This document shows positions 1 through 11,900 of a stretch of 42,152 nucleotides of DNA, one piece after another. Both the position numbers and the translations under genes were made by a program. A model generated the notes under the pieces. The model was not told the DNA's origin. It saw only the letters and a program-made list of their open reading frames with translations, and made no database searches. How positions within the stretch are numbered: the first letter of the stretch is position 1; each line of letters starts with the position of its first letter. The stretch lies in NCBI GenBank assembly GCA_030248065.1, contig JASAMV010005811.1, forward strand, positions 1-42,152, read 5' to 3'. The stretch comes from Rhynchonema sp. JSB1_4. Taxonomy: Eukaryota; Nematoda; Chromadorea; Monhysterida; Xyalidae.

Positions 1-686
1 CGCATGTCAATGCTTTTGAGGAACATGGTAACTTGTCAAGTTATTTAATTTTTTTTTAATTTACCGCCTATGTATTTGACACCCTAGGTACCATCATTTA
101 TAGCGCACTGATTGCGCATCGTCTCAGAGAATGGCACTTGTTGGTTTAGTACCAAGCAAAGCTGTGCAATGAACTTCCATGCAACCTGTCCCTTCAGCTT
201 CAGCAATGAAAAGTGTCAAACATCAGTCTCCAGATTGCTTTGGTGTTGGCCGCCGCATCTGATCTTGGATTCAATGTTACGTAAAAACTACTATTTAACT
301 TTCCCACGAAAGTCAAATTATAAATGCAGAAAAAGCTTCGAATGTTAGAGAACAACAGCAATTTTAATTAACAAGTTGATATATTGTGGGTATTTTATCA
401 TGAATGACATCACAGCGCATAAACTGCGAACCGCACCTGTGCTTAATAATTAATCTCAAATAAAAACACGAAAAACTGAAAAATGTTACCCAGAATTCAT
501 TAAAAGTTAGTAAAATAAAACAAAAAAGAAAGTTCGCTGCGCGCGTGAATGTTTGAACCCGCGACCTTTCGTCCTTCAGCGATGCGCGTTAGACCTTTCG
601 GACATAACTGCTTCAACACTTTCGAAATACAAACTGTATTACATACATAACTACGCGTGCATTGCTGCATTGCCTATTGTGCTGGC
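1..686. other. AT-rich flank without a recognised gene
   Basis: No exon, domain or splice-consistent open frame was recognised here. The only structure seen is a degenerate tRNA-like stretch at about 540-612, described separately. The last eight bases (679-686) are the left target-site duplication of the hAT-type element that follows. Confidence 0.5.
540..612 (-). pseudogene. tRNA-Phe-like relic or tRNA-derived SINE head
   Basis: Read on the minus strand, this stretch has a D-arm-like GGTCTAACGCGC, then CTGAAGG in the place of the anticodon loop (GAA, Phe), then AAAGGTCGCGGGTTCAAAC, which resembles the variable loop and T-arm/B-box of a tRNA. The T-stem (GCGGG) has no matching 3' strand and the anticodon stem does not pair, so it cannot be a working tRNA. 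It may be a tRNA pseudogene or the head of a tRNA-derived SINE. Chance resemblance is possible. Confidence 0.35.
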
Positions 687-1414
687 CAGGGTTGGAAAAA
701 AAAATTTTTTTTTTAAACAAGTTTTTTTTTTTAAAAAAAAAATTTTTTTAAAAAAAAAAAATTTTTTTTTTAAAAAGTCTGAGACTCGGGGAAATTTTAC
801 CAAATTTGCCTAAAAAACGCGCAAAATCGCGAAAAAATGCAACTTTAATTGACAAGTCACTTTTGTGACTTGGGTTGCATCACTTATCAAGGGTGTTTAC
901 GTCATTTAGGTACGATCCAACAGTCTGTGCTTGATATGGACCGATGATTGCTGCTCTGTGGTATCGGACACAACAGTTTGTGGCCGAATAAGCAAGATTC
1001 ACTCATAAACCACACAGAATTGAGAATATAAGCTGCAGAAATACTTGTCGGGCAGCTGAATCAGTCGTATATGACCGACCTGATGGGGTATGACATCGAA
1101 GTACCATGTAGGCACATGCATACTGTGTCCCATGTACCAAGGGAAGGTATAATAACATCATTTGGGGTATCTTAGGTACCAAATACATGCCCCAAAGGTG
1201 ATTTTGTGAAGAAAATTTGTCGACCCTTGAGAAAAAATGACAAAAAATAACCCCCAAAAAGGCCATTTTTGGACGTTTTAGAACATTTTGTTCCCCCGAA
1301 AATTTAAAAAAAAAATTTTTTTTAAAAAAAAAATTTTTTTCAAAAACCTTTTTTTTTAAAAAAAAAAAAATTTTTTTTAAAAAAAAAAAATTTTTTTTTT
1401 TTTGCCCAACCCTG
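687..1414. mobile_element. non-autonomous hAT-type DNA transposon (MITE), 728 bp
   Basis: The element starts CAGGGTTGG and ends CCAACCCTG, a terminal inverted repeat in the CAGRG style of hAT elements. It is flanked by a perfect 8-bp direct repeat GTGCTGGC (679-686 and 1415-1422), the target-duplication length of the hAT superfamily. Both subterminal regions are blocks of 8-12 alternating A and T runs (about 697-775 and 1300-1403), which are self-complementary. The middle has no transposase-like frame; an 87-codon minus-strand frame there is not recognisable. It must have been mobilised by a transposase encoded elsewhere. The right duplication merges with a GTGCTGGCT-rich simple repeat, so part of the duplication could be microsatellite, but the eight bases match exactly on both sides. 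Confidence 0.85.
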
Positions 1415-1490
1415 GTGCTGGCTGCCTTGTGTGTGTGCTGGCTGCCTGCCTGTGTGTGTGTGCTGGCTGGCTGGCTGTGTGTTGTGGGTA
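1415..1490. repeat. GTGCTGGCT / GT simple repeat
   Basis: Low-complexity tract built from GTGCTGGCT, GCCT and GT units, directly abutting the hAT element. The element appears to have inserted at its edge. Confidence 0.7.
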
Positions 1491-1670
1491 ATACATTGTG
1501 GCCTTTATGAATCAGGCAACTACGTAGCGTGCACTAATGCATTGTTGTGTGTGTCTGAGTGTCCATTATGGCTCTTTTTGAGCTGAAAAACATTTAACCA
1601 ATTGGAGTTAATATATGTTTGACGTAACAACGATTAAAAACACATATCACCGCTGATTTTGGCTTTAGAA

Positions 1671-1957
1671 CCATACTTTCTGTACAAAAAGTCATGGTCT
1701 GGAACCGTTCATACTAAAAGTTGCGAACTCGGCGATAGCACCACCGTGTTTCTCGAGTGCGAAAACCACATAAACAACTTTAATTGTTCTGGTAACCCAA
1801 CTTTTCGGCGAAATTTTACTTCGGGAAGCACACTTTACATACAAAAAGTCGTGGTCATGGTCTGGAACCGGTCTCAGTCGTGGAGTTACGAAGTCGGCGA
1901 TAGCACCATCGTGTTTCTCGTGTGCGAAAACCCTATATGCGATATTAACATTTCTGG
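1671..1957 (+). repeat. two-unit tandem repeat, about 125 bp per unit
   Basis: Unit 1 (about 1671-1792) and unit 2 (about 1829-1957) share ACAAAAAGTC, GGTCTGGAACCG, GGCGATAGCACCA, CGTGTTTCTCG, GTGCGAAAACC and a final TTCTGG in the same order. The units are diverged but clearly colinear. A 102-codon plus-strand frame runs through both units, but it resembles no known protein and is probably incidental. Confidence 0.75.
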
Positions 1958-2962
1958 TGTTCAGTAACGTCTGGGCCCTGACTAGTTTTTTGTGGAAAAA
2001 AAAAAGGGAAAGAACGTTTTTACAAAAATTTCACCTGTATCTTGCCCGCGATCGCGCGAGTGGGCACGCAGCGGAATGAAATTTTGTGTGGACCTAGAAG
2101 TCCACGCCGTACAAGTTGTGTGCAAGTTTGGGCTTCTCACGTTAAGTCTTGTGAAAATGGCGTGAGTTTAAATTTTTCAACTCACGCAATATAAGGAATC
2201 AACCATATGTCGCTTAGCATTACCATGCTAGCTCCGATGCTATTTGTGTGGATAACGCAATGATATTATAGTCGTGGCGTGGTTGCTTTGGGCCAACATT
2301 TTGTGAGAGACAAAACAAAAGTGTGAGCTGGTAAAAGTTTCAGAGCCAAAATACAACCGGAATATTTCACACCAACCGGTCAATGTTGTTTCGTGATGAA
2401 AAATGTTTCTAAACTGATCCCAGCACAGGCAGCGAGCCCAGCGGACGCAAAAACCACGACAGAACACACTCATGCAATGTATGTGTACTTTTGCCTGCTG
2501 CTCTGCTGGTGTCAGGCAGCCTGGTCGGTAAAATGACGTGTAGCAAAGACAAATAGGAGCATATGTTTTTCAAAAAAAAACACACTGTACATACATACAT
2601 ACACATATGTATATAATGTGCGGCGTTGTTTTTCATAACGGATTACAACAACGGCTTCTGTCATAAGTGTGTAACAGACGGCTTATGGCGGTCACCGCTC
2701 ACACATTCAAGAGGCTGTGGAGTGTGTATTTTATCTAGAAGAAGGAAATGTGCCTCAAGGTATAAAATAAAGATATGGAACCTGATGAAACTGTATAATA
2801 GTTCGACACCAGAAAAGTGTGGATTTCGAATTTCCCACTGTTGTCAAAAAGCAGTCTTTATTCAGCACAAAGGAAACGCGTCAGTCACTGCACCCGTGTT
2901 TCCAACATGCTGAATAAAGACTGCGTCCACAAAAGTGTGGACTCCGACATTCAAGTTTATGG

Positions 2963-3124
2963 TGTGGAGGTCGGTTCCCTACTTTTCAACTTTTGGTCGG
3001 CCGGGCTCAGACAGGGAGCTGGCATGGTAAATAAATTTTACCTGTGAGCTCTGAGCTCAATTAATGTGCCAAGTTTCATGGAAATCGGTGCAGGTCGTTT
3101 AGTTATGATTATATGCCCGAAGGC
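2963..3124 (+). repeat. dispersed repeat family, copy A
   Basis: Begins TGTGGAGGTCGGTTCCCTAC, continues through GGGCTCAGACAGGGAGCTGG, and ends with GCCAAGTTTCATGGAAATCG and a GTCGTTTAGTTATG segment. The same ordered segments recur at 27999-28165 on the plus strand and at 27446-27610 on the minus strand. The class is unknown. The absence of a long frame and of clear terminal repeats suggests a transposon UTR or terminal fragment. Confidence 0.75.
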
Positions 3125-5944
3125 ATTAACCCTTTAACCTTCGTGTGATGGTGTGCGTGCTGTCATCAGTGCTATGTACTTTGACACAGGGAGATTGTAA
3201 GGACAGGTACCGCGGTACCAACACATCCATAAAATCGTTTTATTTTTACGCCAACTTGCACACCATGAAATAAACACAAACACGCGAGTAAAAAAGACAG
3301 AATAGGACAAAACGAAAACAGAATAATATTATACATCTGTATTTGGTCACGTAGCACACACAGGGAGCTTGTGATATTATTTCTCAAAACTTTAGTTAAC
3401 TTATTGAAAAATTTATTCATTTACACAAGCAGTTATAGTCTTATGCACTCATTCTGAAACAAAAGTACAGGTCAAATGCAGAAAATACTCGAAATAATGT
3501 GAAAAATAATCATGAATCAAGGTAGATACAACGAAGCTAAAGCCTTTAAAATTTATGGTAAATCACACATTCAGCGCAAGGAAAGAGAAAGGAGAATGTA
3601 AGTAATAGCAACTTTGATTAATTACAATTTCATTTATCACAATTTATCCAAGCTACAATACATAACAGGTAATGTATGTTGGCTGTCTATTTTGAAACTA
3701 CACTCAAAGAGGAACACTCCTTCACGCAGAAACAAACGCAGGAATGATAGCGAATGTAAACAGAATTTACACTTTATATATACATACGTCTGTTGAGCAC
3801 TATTCACAATAGTCATATTCTGCTATTTGAGGCGTGCTATCAATATTATCAATGTAATTTTTCACACTCAGATTCAATGCCACAGAATCACCTATAAAGT
3901 GTGTAGATTTATTAATGACCAGCGTGACGAAACACAGTCTCAAGATGGTAAAGCTGGGTTGACCTTGCAGAACAACAAATTTAAATCGAAAAACTATCAC
4001 TTTTATATGATTTTGGTCCCAATTATGTAGCTCACACGAAATATGTGAATCTCATGCGCTGTGCAAAGCAGCTGAATGACAAAACCGTAGTGAGTGTCAG
4101 TGCGTTTGGTCCATTCATTATACACTCTGGGTGATAAGCTCGCAATATTCACACTTTGTGACGTACGTGCTTTCTGAACTTGAACCGTGAACGATGCAGG
4201 TATTTGTCGAGTGATGGTGGAACTGAAGGCACAGATCATCATACTCTGTTTTGACCGAACAGAAACGAAACACGTGCCACTACGCCATACTGTTGCAAGG
4301 ATTTGAAAATGTGATTTTGCATCGAACCGCAAAAGATTCACCTCAAAATTATTTCCGAATAGGATTTGGTGCCCCAGATGAGCCTGAGCCAGCCTCTCGT
4401 GCATTTGTGGGTGGTATAGTGTGGTGCACAAACAGGCTTGCCAGGGATACTGGTGATTTAAGCAAGCACATTTAGAGATCACTGAGTACACGTATTGGCT
4501 TTGAATAATACTATTGTGTGTAGTGCTCGGCTGGCAGCATAAAATTCAACTCAAATGGTGATAAATGTGACACAGAGACAGCAAAACACGAAAATTAGTA
4601 CATCGCGGTGATGGTGTCGGCTCTACACTGTGGCTTCTCGCTGTAACGTTACTCTTGAAAAAGTACACCGAAAGTGTGTTTTACAACCACATTTACGAGA
4701 GACCAAAGCGTGTGTTCCAGAGCGACCAACGGGTGTATAGTGTGTGACACAAACACGATAAATGAGAACACAGGAAACACGAATGGCGTAATACCATCAA
4801 ATTGTAGGAATAAGTGTTGTGAATGTGGGTGTGTGACCAACGAAACCATGTGGCAGCTTGTGGTGCACAAAGCAGCAGATGCACGCACATTCAGGTGGGT
4901 GGTGAAGTACAACAAAGTGGTGGAAAATTGCTAGAAACTTTCTTGACCGGCAATAATTATTGCTAAAGATAATAAGCTTCAGTAACATAATTATGAATCC
5001 CGACTATTACTCGTAAAAAATGGTCGCGCAAATCGGTACATTGCGATAAAAAAAGTAATGTTCACAGTGTATCAGTGTAAAACGTACAATTCGTTGCGGT
5101 AATTAACGAATGATAGCAAGACACAACGGAATAATGAAAACAACAATGTACGGCAACCAAAAGAACAAAAAAGCGTTCGATGATCGTCACTGAAGGATGA
5201 TTGAGTGTAAAATCATAATCGCATTATTGCAAGGTGTAAAACTGAAATCACACAAATTCACGAACGGACGAGACGAACATGCGGCACAACATGCACCGAA
5301 AGTTAGTACATGACTTTCTACTTGGTCGAGCAGCAAATTTCTTCTTCTCATGCGGTCCAATTTCACCTAAACGTTTTAAAAAAAATGAAGTCGTTAGCTG
5401 CCCGCCTGGCCTATTACTGTATATTGTTCTCGCAAAAATCGGAAACCGACAACATCAGAAAACGAAACAACATGCCCAACATTCCCCAATGATACATCCA
5501 GAAGTGTTATTCAGTAAGTAGAACGTACGATCTGGTTAAAGCTATAGGTTTCAGAAAAACGCTGGCCTGATTCAACAATTACATAGCTACATACATATAC
5601 AATACATATAGATACGTCACGTAATCAAAATACCACACGCGTCACGTAATCAAAATACAACACGAAAAAGTAACGTGAAGCCACGTCCTTTTTGTACACT
5701 TAGGTATGAATGTAACACAGTCGAGAATTGACGCCTCACTACATATGTGAACTTTAAACACCAAGTCCTTACGGGAGAGTGGTTGAAATCGGTGTTTTAC
5801 CGATGACAATCAATACTGTTGAAATAGAACAAAATGACAAACTGATAGCGCACAATTTCGATCTTTTGACGATTTTTTATAGTCCGAAAACTTTTCGATC
5901 TTATTATTTGTGCAAAAATCCGCATTGATTCGTGTGCCAGTTGT
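3125..5944. other. intergenic stretch downstream of mec-8
   Basis: No exon with splice-consistent ends or recognisable domain was found on either strand; the frames of 60-160 codons look like chance readings. It contains a short direct repeat, CGTCACGTAATCAAAATAC, at 5615-5633 and again at 5640-5658, and scattered ACATACAT microsatellite. The mec-8 3' end should lie in the right part, but no AATAAA on the minus strand was noticed close to its stop codon. Confidence 0.5.
5615..5658 (+). repeat. short tandem direct repeat (2 x 19 bp)
   Basis: The 19-base word CGTCACGTAATCAAAATAC occurs at 5615-5633 and 5640-5658, separated by six bases. It lies about 290 bases beyond the mec-8 stop codon. Confidence 0.8.
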
Positions 5945-8900
5945 CTAACCGCTCGACGGCACGGTGGTCGTTGGGGTCGGTGACGTCTGATTGTTCCAGT
6001 TTTCGTCCTTTTTGGTCTGAAAAACAATCACACAACTGAAATAACGTACTTTGTTACATGTTACATTGCAATGGGTGATGATCATTGAAATTATTTAATA
6101 ATTTTTTTAACTCACATCTCCCATTTTGTTTTTCGCGAATTCAATTCGAATGCCACCCCGGTCAGACGACAGCAGGACGAATCCCTGCAGACTGTTCATT
6201 GCCTGTGCCGCTTGACGCACGTCCTGCAAACGAGCATCAGTTGAGATGCACACACGAAAGAAACAAAGCCTCAAGACGAACCATATACTCGACAAATGCG
6301 ACCGGCGATCCGTTCTTGTTGTGCATGCGCAGTCGACTGAATCCGGGAAACGATCTGAACACCTCACGCAGCTCATCCTCGTTAACCATTGCACCCAGAT
6401 TGGCGATGAACAACGTTGAACACGGAGGTGCTGTTGAGATACTGCAATTGGATGCTTGTCTGCAGTGACGTCATCTATGGGCATGATAACAGCATTTGCT
6501 TGACATTTCTTCGCTTACAACAACAACGAATGTGTTCTAATCAGCAGATGTTTCAATCAAGCACTGACCAAGCCTGTCCGTTCTGCTGTGCCAGTGCGAG
6601 CGCGGCCGCAGCAGCAGCACTTTGTTGTTGTGCAGCAACGGCGAACGCGGTTGGTGCTGACTGTTGTTGGTGCTGTTGCTGCTGTTGTTGTTGGTGTTGT
6701 TGTTGAGCAGCTGCCACCACGGCTGCTTGCTGTTGTGATTGCTACAGAAATTATTTGGTATCTGGCATTTTGTCACTGACATGCAGCAGACCATCACGGC
6801 TGGTCTGGCTATATTATGTTGGCAATCTTTCCCCCCACCCCCCCCCCCCGCCCCAAGCACCCCCCCCCCCCCCCCCCCCCCCTTTCTCCATCCACACCTG
6901 GTTACAGCCACTCCTCCGCGCTTTCGCCCCCCTCCCCGAGATGAGCGGCCGCCCTTCTTGTTGCCTGAACAGCGCTTTCCACATTGTGATGTGTCACCCC
7001 CCCCACCCCCCTTCCACCCATCAGTCCTATAAGATTTTACGCCCATACTCCACAACGCACGAGGCTCCTCGGTTGCGCCACCGACTAACTAACTCTATGA
7101 TCCTGCACCCCTGACGCTACGCAAACTATGAGTAGAGACTATCAGCAATGCAAACAGCACACACAAGATAACGCAGTAGAACCGCACCTCCCTCACTAAC
7201 CCCTTCACACACACGACAACGGCGGCGTGCGCAGTTTTGTAGTTACAACAGTACTTCCCACACTTCCCCACCTCTCCCAAATCCAAACGTAACGAATACA
7301 CGATCCGGTTAGTAGTATTCTTCTCGTCAGGCTTTTCCAGCTTCCCTCCACTAGTACTTCTCCTTCCCCAAAATCTCCCTCCCTTCCCCACTTCCTCCCT
7401 CTTTGTTCTCGTTTTCCCCTTTCCTCCCTTCTCTTTCGATGTTTCCTCCCTCTCCCTTTTTCCGTTCATCACCCTCTCCGCGTATCTCCTGTCCTTTTTA
7501 CCGTTTTCTTCCATTCGCCACTGGCTTCCCCCCAGACCCCCCCCCCCGCTCTTCCCGACGTCCTTCGTCGTCTCTCTTCCACTCTTTCGTTCGAGTTCTT
7601 CCGCGTCGTGTGGACGTTCTTCTTCCTCCTCTGAGCTTCTTTCATCTTTTTCCCTCTTTCTTTTTCCGTGCTTCTTTTCCTTTCGCCTCCTCTTTTCAGC
7701 ATTTCGTTCCGCGTCCTCCGCTTTTTTTTTCTCGCCGTTCGACGGTCTTTTCCTTCGCCCCCTTTCTTCCGCGCGAGTGTTCGACTCAACCATCGCGCTA
7801 GGTTTCCCCTCTCTCTGTTTCACATCATCTTCGCCTTCCGTTCCACCTTTCCTGTATCACGATGATCTCTCTCTCTTTTTCCTCCCGCACGTTCGCCCCG
7901 CTCCATTCCCGAAATCCCCCTCCCAAAATTGCATCTTGTCCGCGTATCGTTCTAGGACCACTAGCTTTACCTTCCTGTCTCGTGGCATCCAGTCCCACCA
8001 GGCCCCATCTTTTAAGCTGGTATCCGTCCAGCCCTTACGTCACGTATTCTTCCGATTGGCACCGCGTCCTCCGAGCGCCTCCTCTCCTCCTTCTCCAATC
8101 GCAAGCGACGTCTGAGGTTTTTCTTCCTCTGCCTTCCTGTTCGTAATTGATTTCGGGTTCATTTCAGCAACTTCGCATCTGCTTGACTTCCTCAGCCTGC
8201 TCGCCTCCCCAATCTCTCTCCCTGAAACATTAGGTCAGCGCCCCATGCTTCTCTCTCCTCTGACGTTTTCTTCGGATTTGACGCGTCCACCTTTTTCCCA
8301 CTTTTGTCCATTTCTCACATTCGCTGACGGCTTCGTATCCTACGTTCCTGTTCAATATATGCCCTCTTCTCGTTCTGTTTACGCCCTCTCCTCTTTTTCG
8401 GGATATCGGCTTCGGCTCGCTTTTTTCGTTGCCTGGGCATGAGCGGAGGAAGTCCCTTTACAGCTCTCTTCTGCGAGTCTGCTGTACTGACGGCTGTAGC
8501 CTCCTCTGTTCTTCCCCGCTCTCTCTTCCGGGTTTCTCCAGCGGTAGCTCCGATTGAAATGCGACATTCCATCTTCCTCTCCGTTCGCTCAGGAAGCCGA
8601 TTTCGAGGCCATCCTTCGTCCGCTTGTCGCTTTTCTCCTCCATTGTCCTTTCAACGTCAATACCCTCGTACTCCAAAGCGCGCCGTATCAGTAGGTTATG
8701 GACCCTCCTATTCTTCAATGATCCAGTCAGTACAACGGTATCTGACTGTTGAAAACTGGGCTTACACAGTCTCTCGCTGTCACTTACCCTCACCTATGCT
8801 GACCGCAACAACCAATGAGATGCAGTCGCTATGTCAACTGGGATGAGCGTCGAAATCAGTGATTTATCGGTGGATAAATCACGAATCCTGCAGCGATTTC

Positions 8901-11900
8901 GCGGCGAAAGACGTCAACTAGTTGTTGTACGGCTGAAAATTCAGCCAACTCTTTCCTTCGAAGACGGCCACAAAAATGTCGAAATCTGCCGATTATTCGC
9001 TACTGGGTATAAATTCCAGGATACACGTGGATATCTCCGTGGATTATCGTCCGATTTTCTTGATTTTCCTTCGCGACTTGGTTCGCCGAGAGCTTTCTGT
9101 TTTTGCTCGAGACTCTCTCATCCACGATTTCAACTCGTCTGATACCGCTGCGTGTTTGTATTTTTCTCGATCGTGACGAATTTGCTCCGTCGAATTTTTC
9201 CAAGTTTTTTCTCAAAAATGGAAAAATTGGCGAGATTCTGTGTCGCGAGCGTATGGCTGCCACTTTTTTGGACAACCACACGCTGGGTGCACGAAAAAGC
9301 TGATTTTTCTGTCGTTCACGCGCCTCCGCCGTTTTCGATACTCCCCTTTTTCTCTTTTTCCTGTCCTCGCTCCTTTTGCTTTGTTGATTCCGTTTTGGGT
9401 TCAACGACGCGATGAAGATTCTCAGTCAAATCGCACTTTTTTATGACGATGACTCCGGGGCCGGCAGTAAAAATTTGATTTTGCACTAAAAGTGCAAAAT
9501 CCCAGAAAAATGCCCCAAAATTTAACTTTTCGCTTCTGAATCAAATTTTATATCTCACTTTCGTGAGATATCTGTCGCAAGGTACTTTTAGGTTCTCGAA
9601 AAGTGGTTTTCCCACTTTTTCCGCAGCTGCGTCAGTTTCTCACTTTTCCTCTTTCAGTTCCCTCCTCCTCGCTTCGTCTTTCGTTCTCCTCCTGGGGTTC
9701 TCGTTCGTTCTCGCGTTGGCAACAAACCCTCGTCCTGGGTTTGTTGGGATGTCCGGCTGCTGGTGTTCCAAACAGCCGCGTCGGATCCCAATCCGAAAAT
9801 TCAAAAAACCGAAAAAAACTCTGACAAAAAGCTCACACTCTATTAATCGCTTACCTGCCCCCAAGACCACCGCCCAAGGTATCCGGTCTTGCGTCTGGGG
9901 GTCGTGGTCTCCTTCTTGGCGGCTATCGCAGCGGCCCAGACTGTCCTCGCTTCAAACTTCTCGATTTGTCTTGACTTCGACGGCGGAGTCGACGAATCGG
10001 GGCCCTTTTTGGCCGGGCCCGCGCAGCAAACGGCTTGGGGGGTGCGGGCGCGGTGATGGGGCGGACGGGCGAGATCTCGCAATGTAATTTTAGGGGGTTT
10101 TATGGTGCAAAAACCCCAAAATTAGGAGGGAAAAAAATTTTTAAATTCCCCCCAAACCTCTCAAACTTTACCCCTCTCTTTTTGCTCCACTCGAATCCTT
10201 TCGTTCGGCTCACCACGTGTAACCGTAAGGCGTGGCACTGCCCGACACCTTACGATACGGCCTCCTTTGCACACCTGGAGACCCGGCCACGGCACGATCG
10301 GGCGGGCCTAGGCTGAAAACACGGGTTTCAACACACAAGCAATATCAAATACCAAACCTCACGAAAGGCCCCGCCGAGTGCCACTGGCCACTCCGACTGC
10401 GATTCACGCAGAGCTCTTCACGAATACGATCCCGCGGGTTCTTCTTTCTCGACGTTTATCGTAACAAGGTTAATTGCAGTCTCACAGCACTTGGTTTCAC
10501 ACACGAAAAACACAAAGTCACACAGAATCTCTTCTACGAAAAAGGGCGCGCGATCTCTTCCAATTCAACGAGTCACGTGCGGAGGAGTACGGGAAAGCCG
10601 GCCACACTTTGTCAACATGATCTATGGTTGATCAACTAGAAGCACGATCGAGCTCACCAATTGCTGCAGTGCCAACTGTTGACTAGCAACAGCGTTGTGT
10701 TGTTGTTGTTGCAGCTGATGTGTCAACCACGCCCCGGTCGGTGTTGGCGTTGACGCAGTCACCACCGGATGACCGGATGCCATTGACATCGCTGGACCAG
10801 CTGCTATGAACGAACCGAACGGCATCGGACTCTGCAAGCAACAATACAACAGCCGTACGGTTCGCAGAATTTGGACCAATTCTTGCCAAATTCATTTTTG
10901 TCTAATCGATAGGCACATTAGACGGATGCGAAGAGCATATGTACAGTTCCACCGCGTCCTCAGTCTCATTCTCTTTACTTCTAGGATTATTTTTGTGAGC
11001 AACGTTTACGCTGGTCAAAGCAACGAATTGCGCTAAATACAGATAACGTTATATGTACGTGGCCAGGATAGAGCAGCTTGATACGGCTGCCTATGACCCG
11101 AACAATCACCCCTCAACCGACCGCTCCACTATTAGCCTGTTGTAGCAAGGCGGCATGCGGCAACAACGGTGCAGGCAGATGTCCGGTGGCAGCACTGACC
11201 ACTGGGCCAGCCGCGAGTTCGTGTGGATGGTGATGCAACAGTTCAGCATTGCCGGCCGCCGCGGCTGCGTGCAACATCAATGCATCCTCTGAAACATTAC
11301 ATGGGTCAGGGAAGAAGGATGTGTCACCTCGATACCTATTGAAGACACATGATACATCAGACTCAGTATAGAAGCTACACGGCGTTAGAATGACTGTAAT
11401 GACAACGGTTAGCATCCGTCACCCAGGTTTGGGCCACATGTGGGCAGGCACAGTTTGTATGAGCTAAGAATTTCATGGGATACTTGTACTTAGTAGCTTG
11501 TCTGGGTTGCTGCAAAGGGTTCGGAAAGTAGAGTGTTATGAGAAATTCCTGGCCCATCCATATTCTGCCTCACCCCAGCACCGGGTTTTGCAACATCACT
11601 TTCCTTGGACCGGGCCCGGTCCACAGAAACCAAATTACATCAAGATTTACACAAAAGAGAATATCTCTAAACATTTACATAAAAGAGAACACCTCAAGTC
11701 AAATTTTCTCTTTTATGTTTACGTTTATGTACATATGTAATTCGGTTCCTGTCGACCGGGTCCAGCTCTGCTGCCGTATCCGTTCTGATCAGGACTGTAT
11801 ACTCACGGTATTCTATTAATATGATCTGGAGACAGTAATACTAGACTGACAACACCAAATTAAAAGTGGGCACAGTGGTAAAAGGACATGGGGTTAAAAT

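Noticed and set aside
4003..4491. 162-codon minus-strand frame
   Set aside because: Composition is irregular, there is no domain or splice-consistent neighbour, and a comparable frame runs on the other strand.
6537..7055. 172-codon minus-strand frame with Gly runs and an Asn-rich part
   Set aside because: It is an out-of-frame reading of the mec-8 polyglutamine exon followed by the antisense of poly-C tracts; the Gln/Ala reading joins in phase with both neighbours.
9563..10087. 174-codon plus-strand frame with a hydrophobic Leu/Phe/Ser segment
   Set aside because: It lies antisense inside mec-8 intron 7, is the complement of the charge-rich block, and shows no family motif or splice structure.
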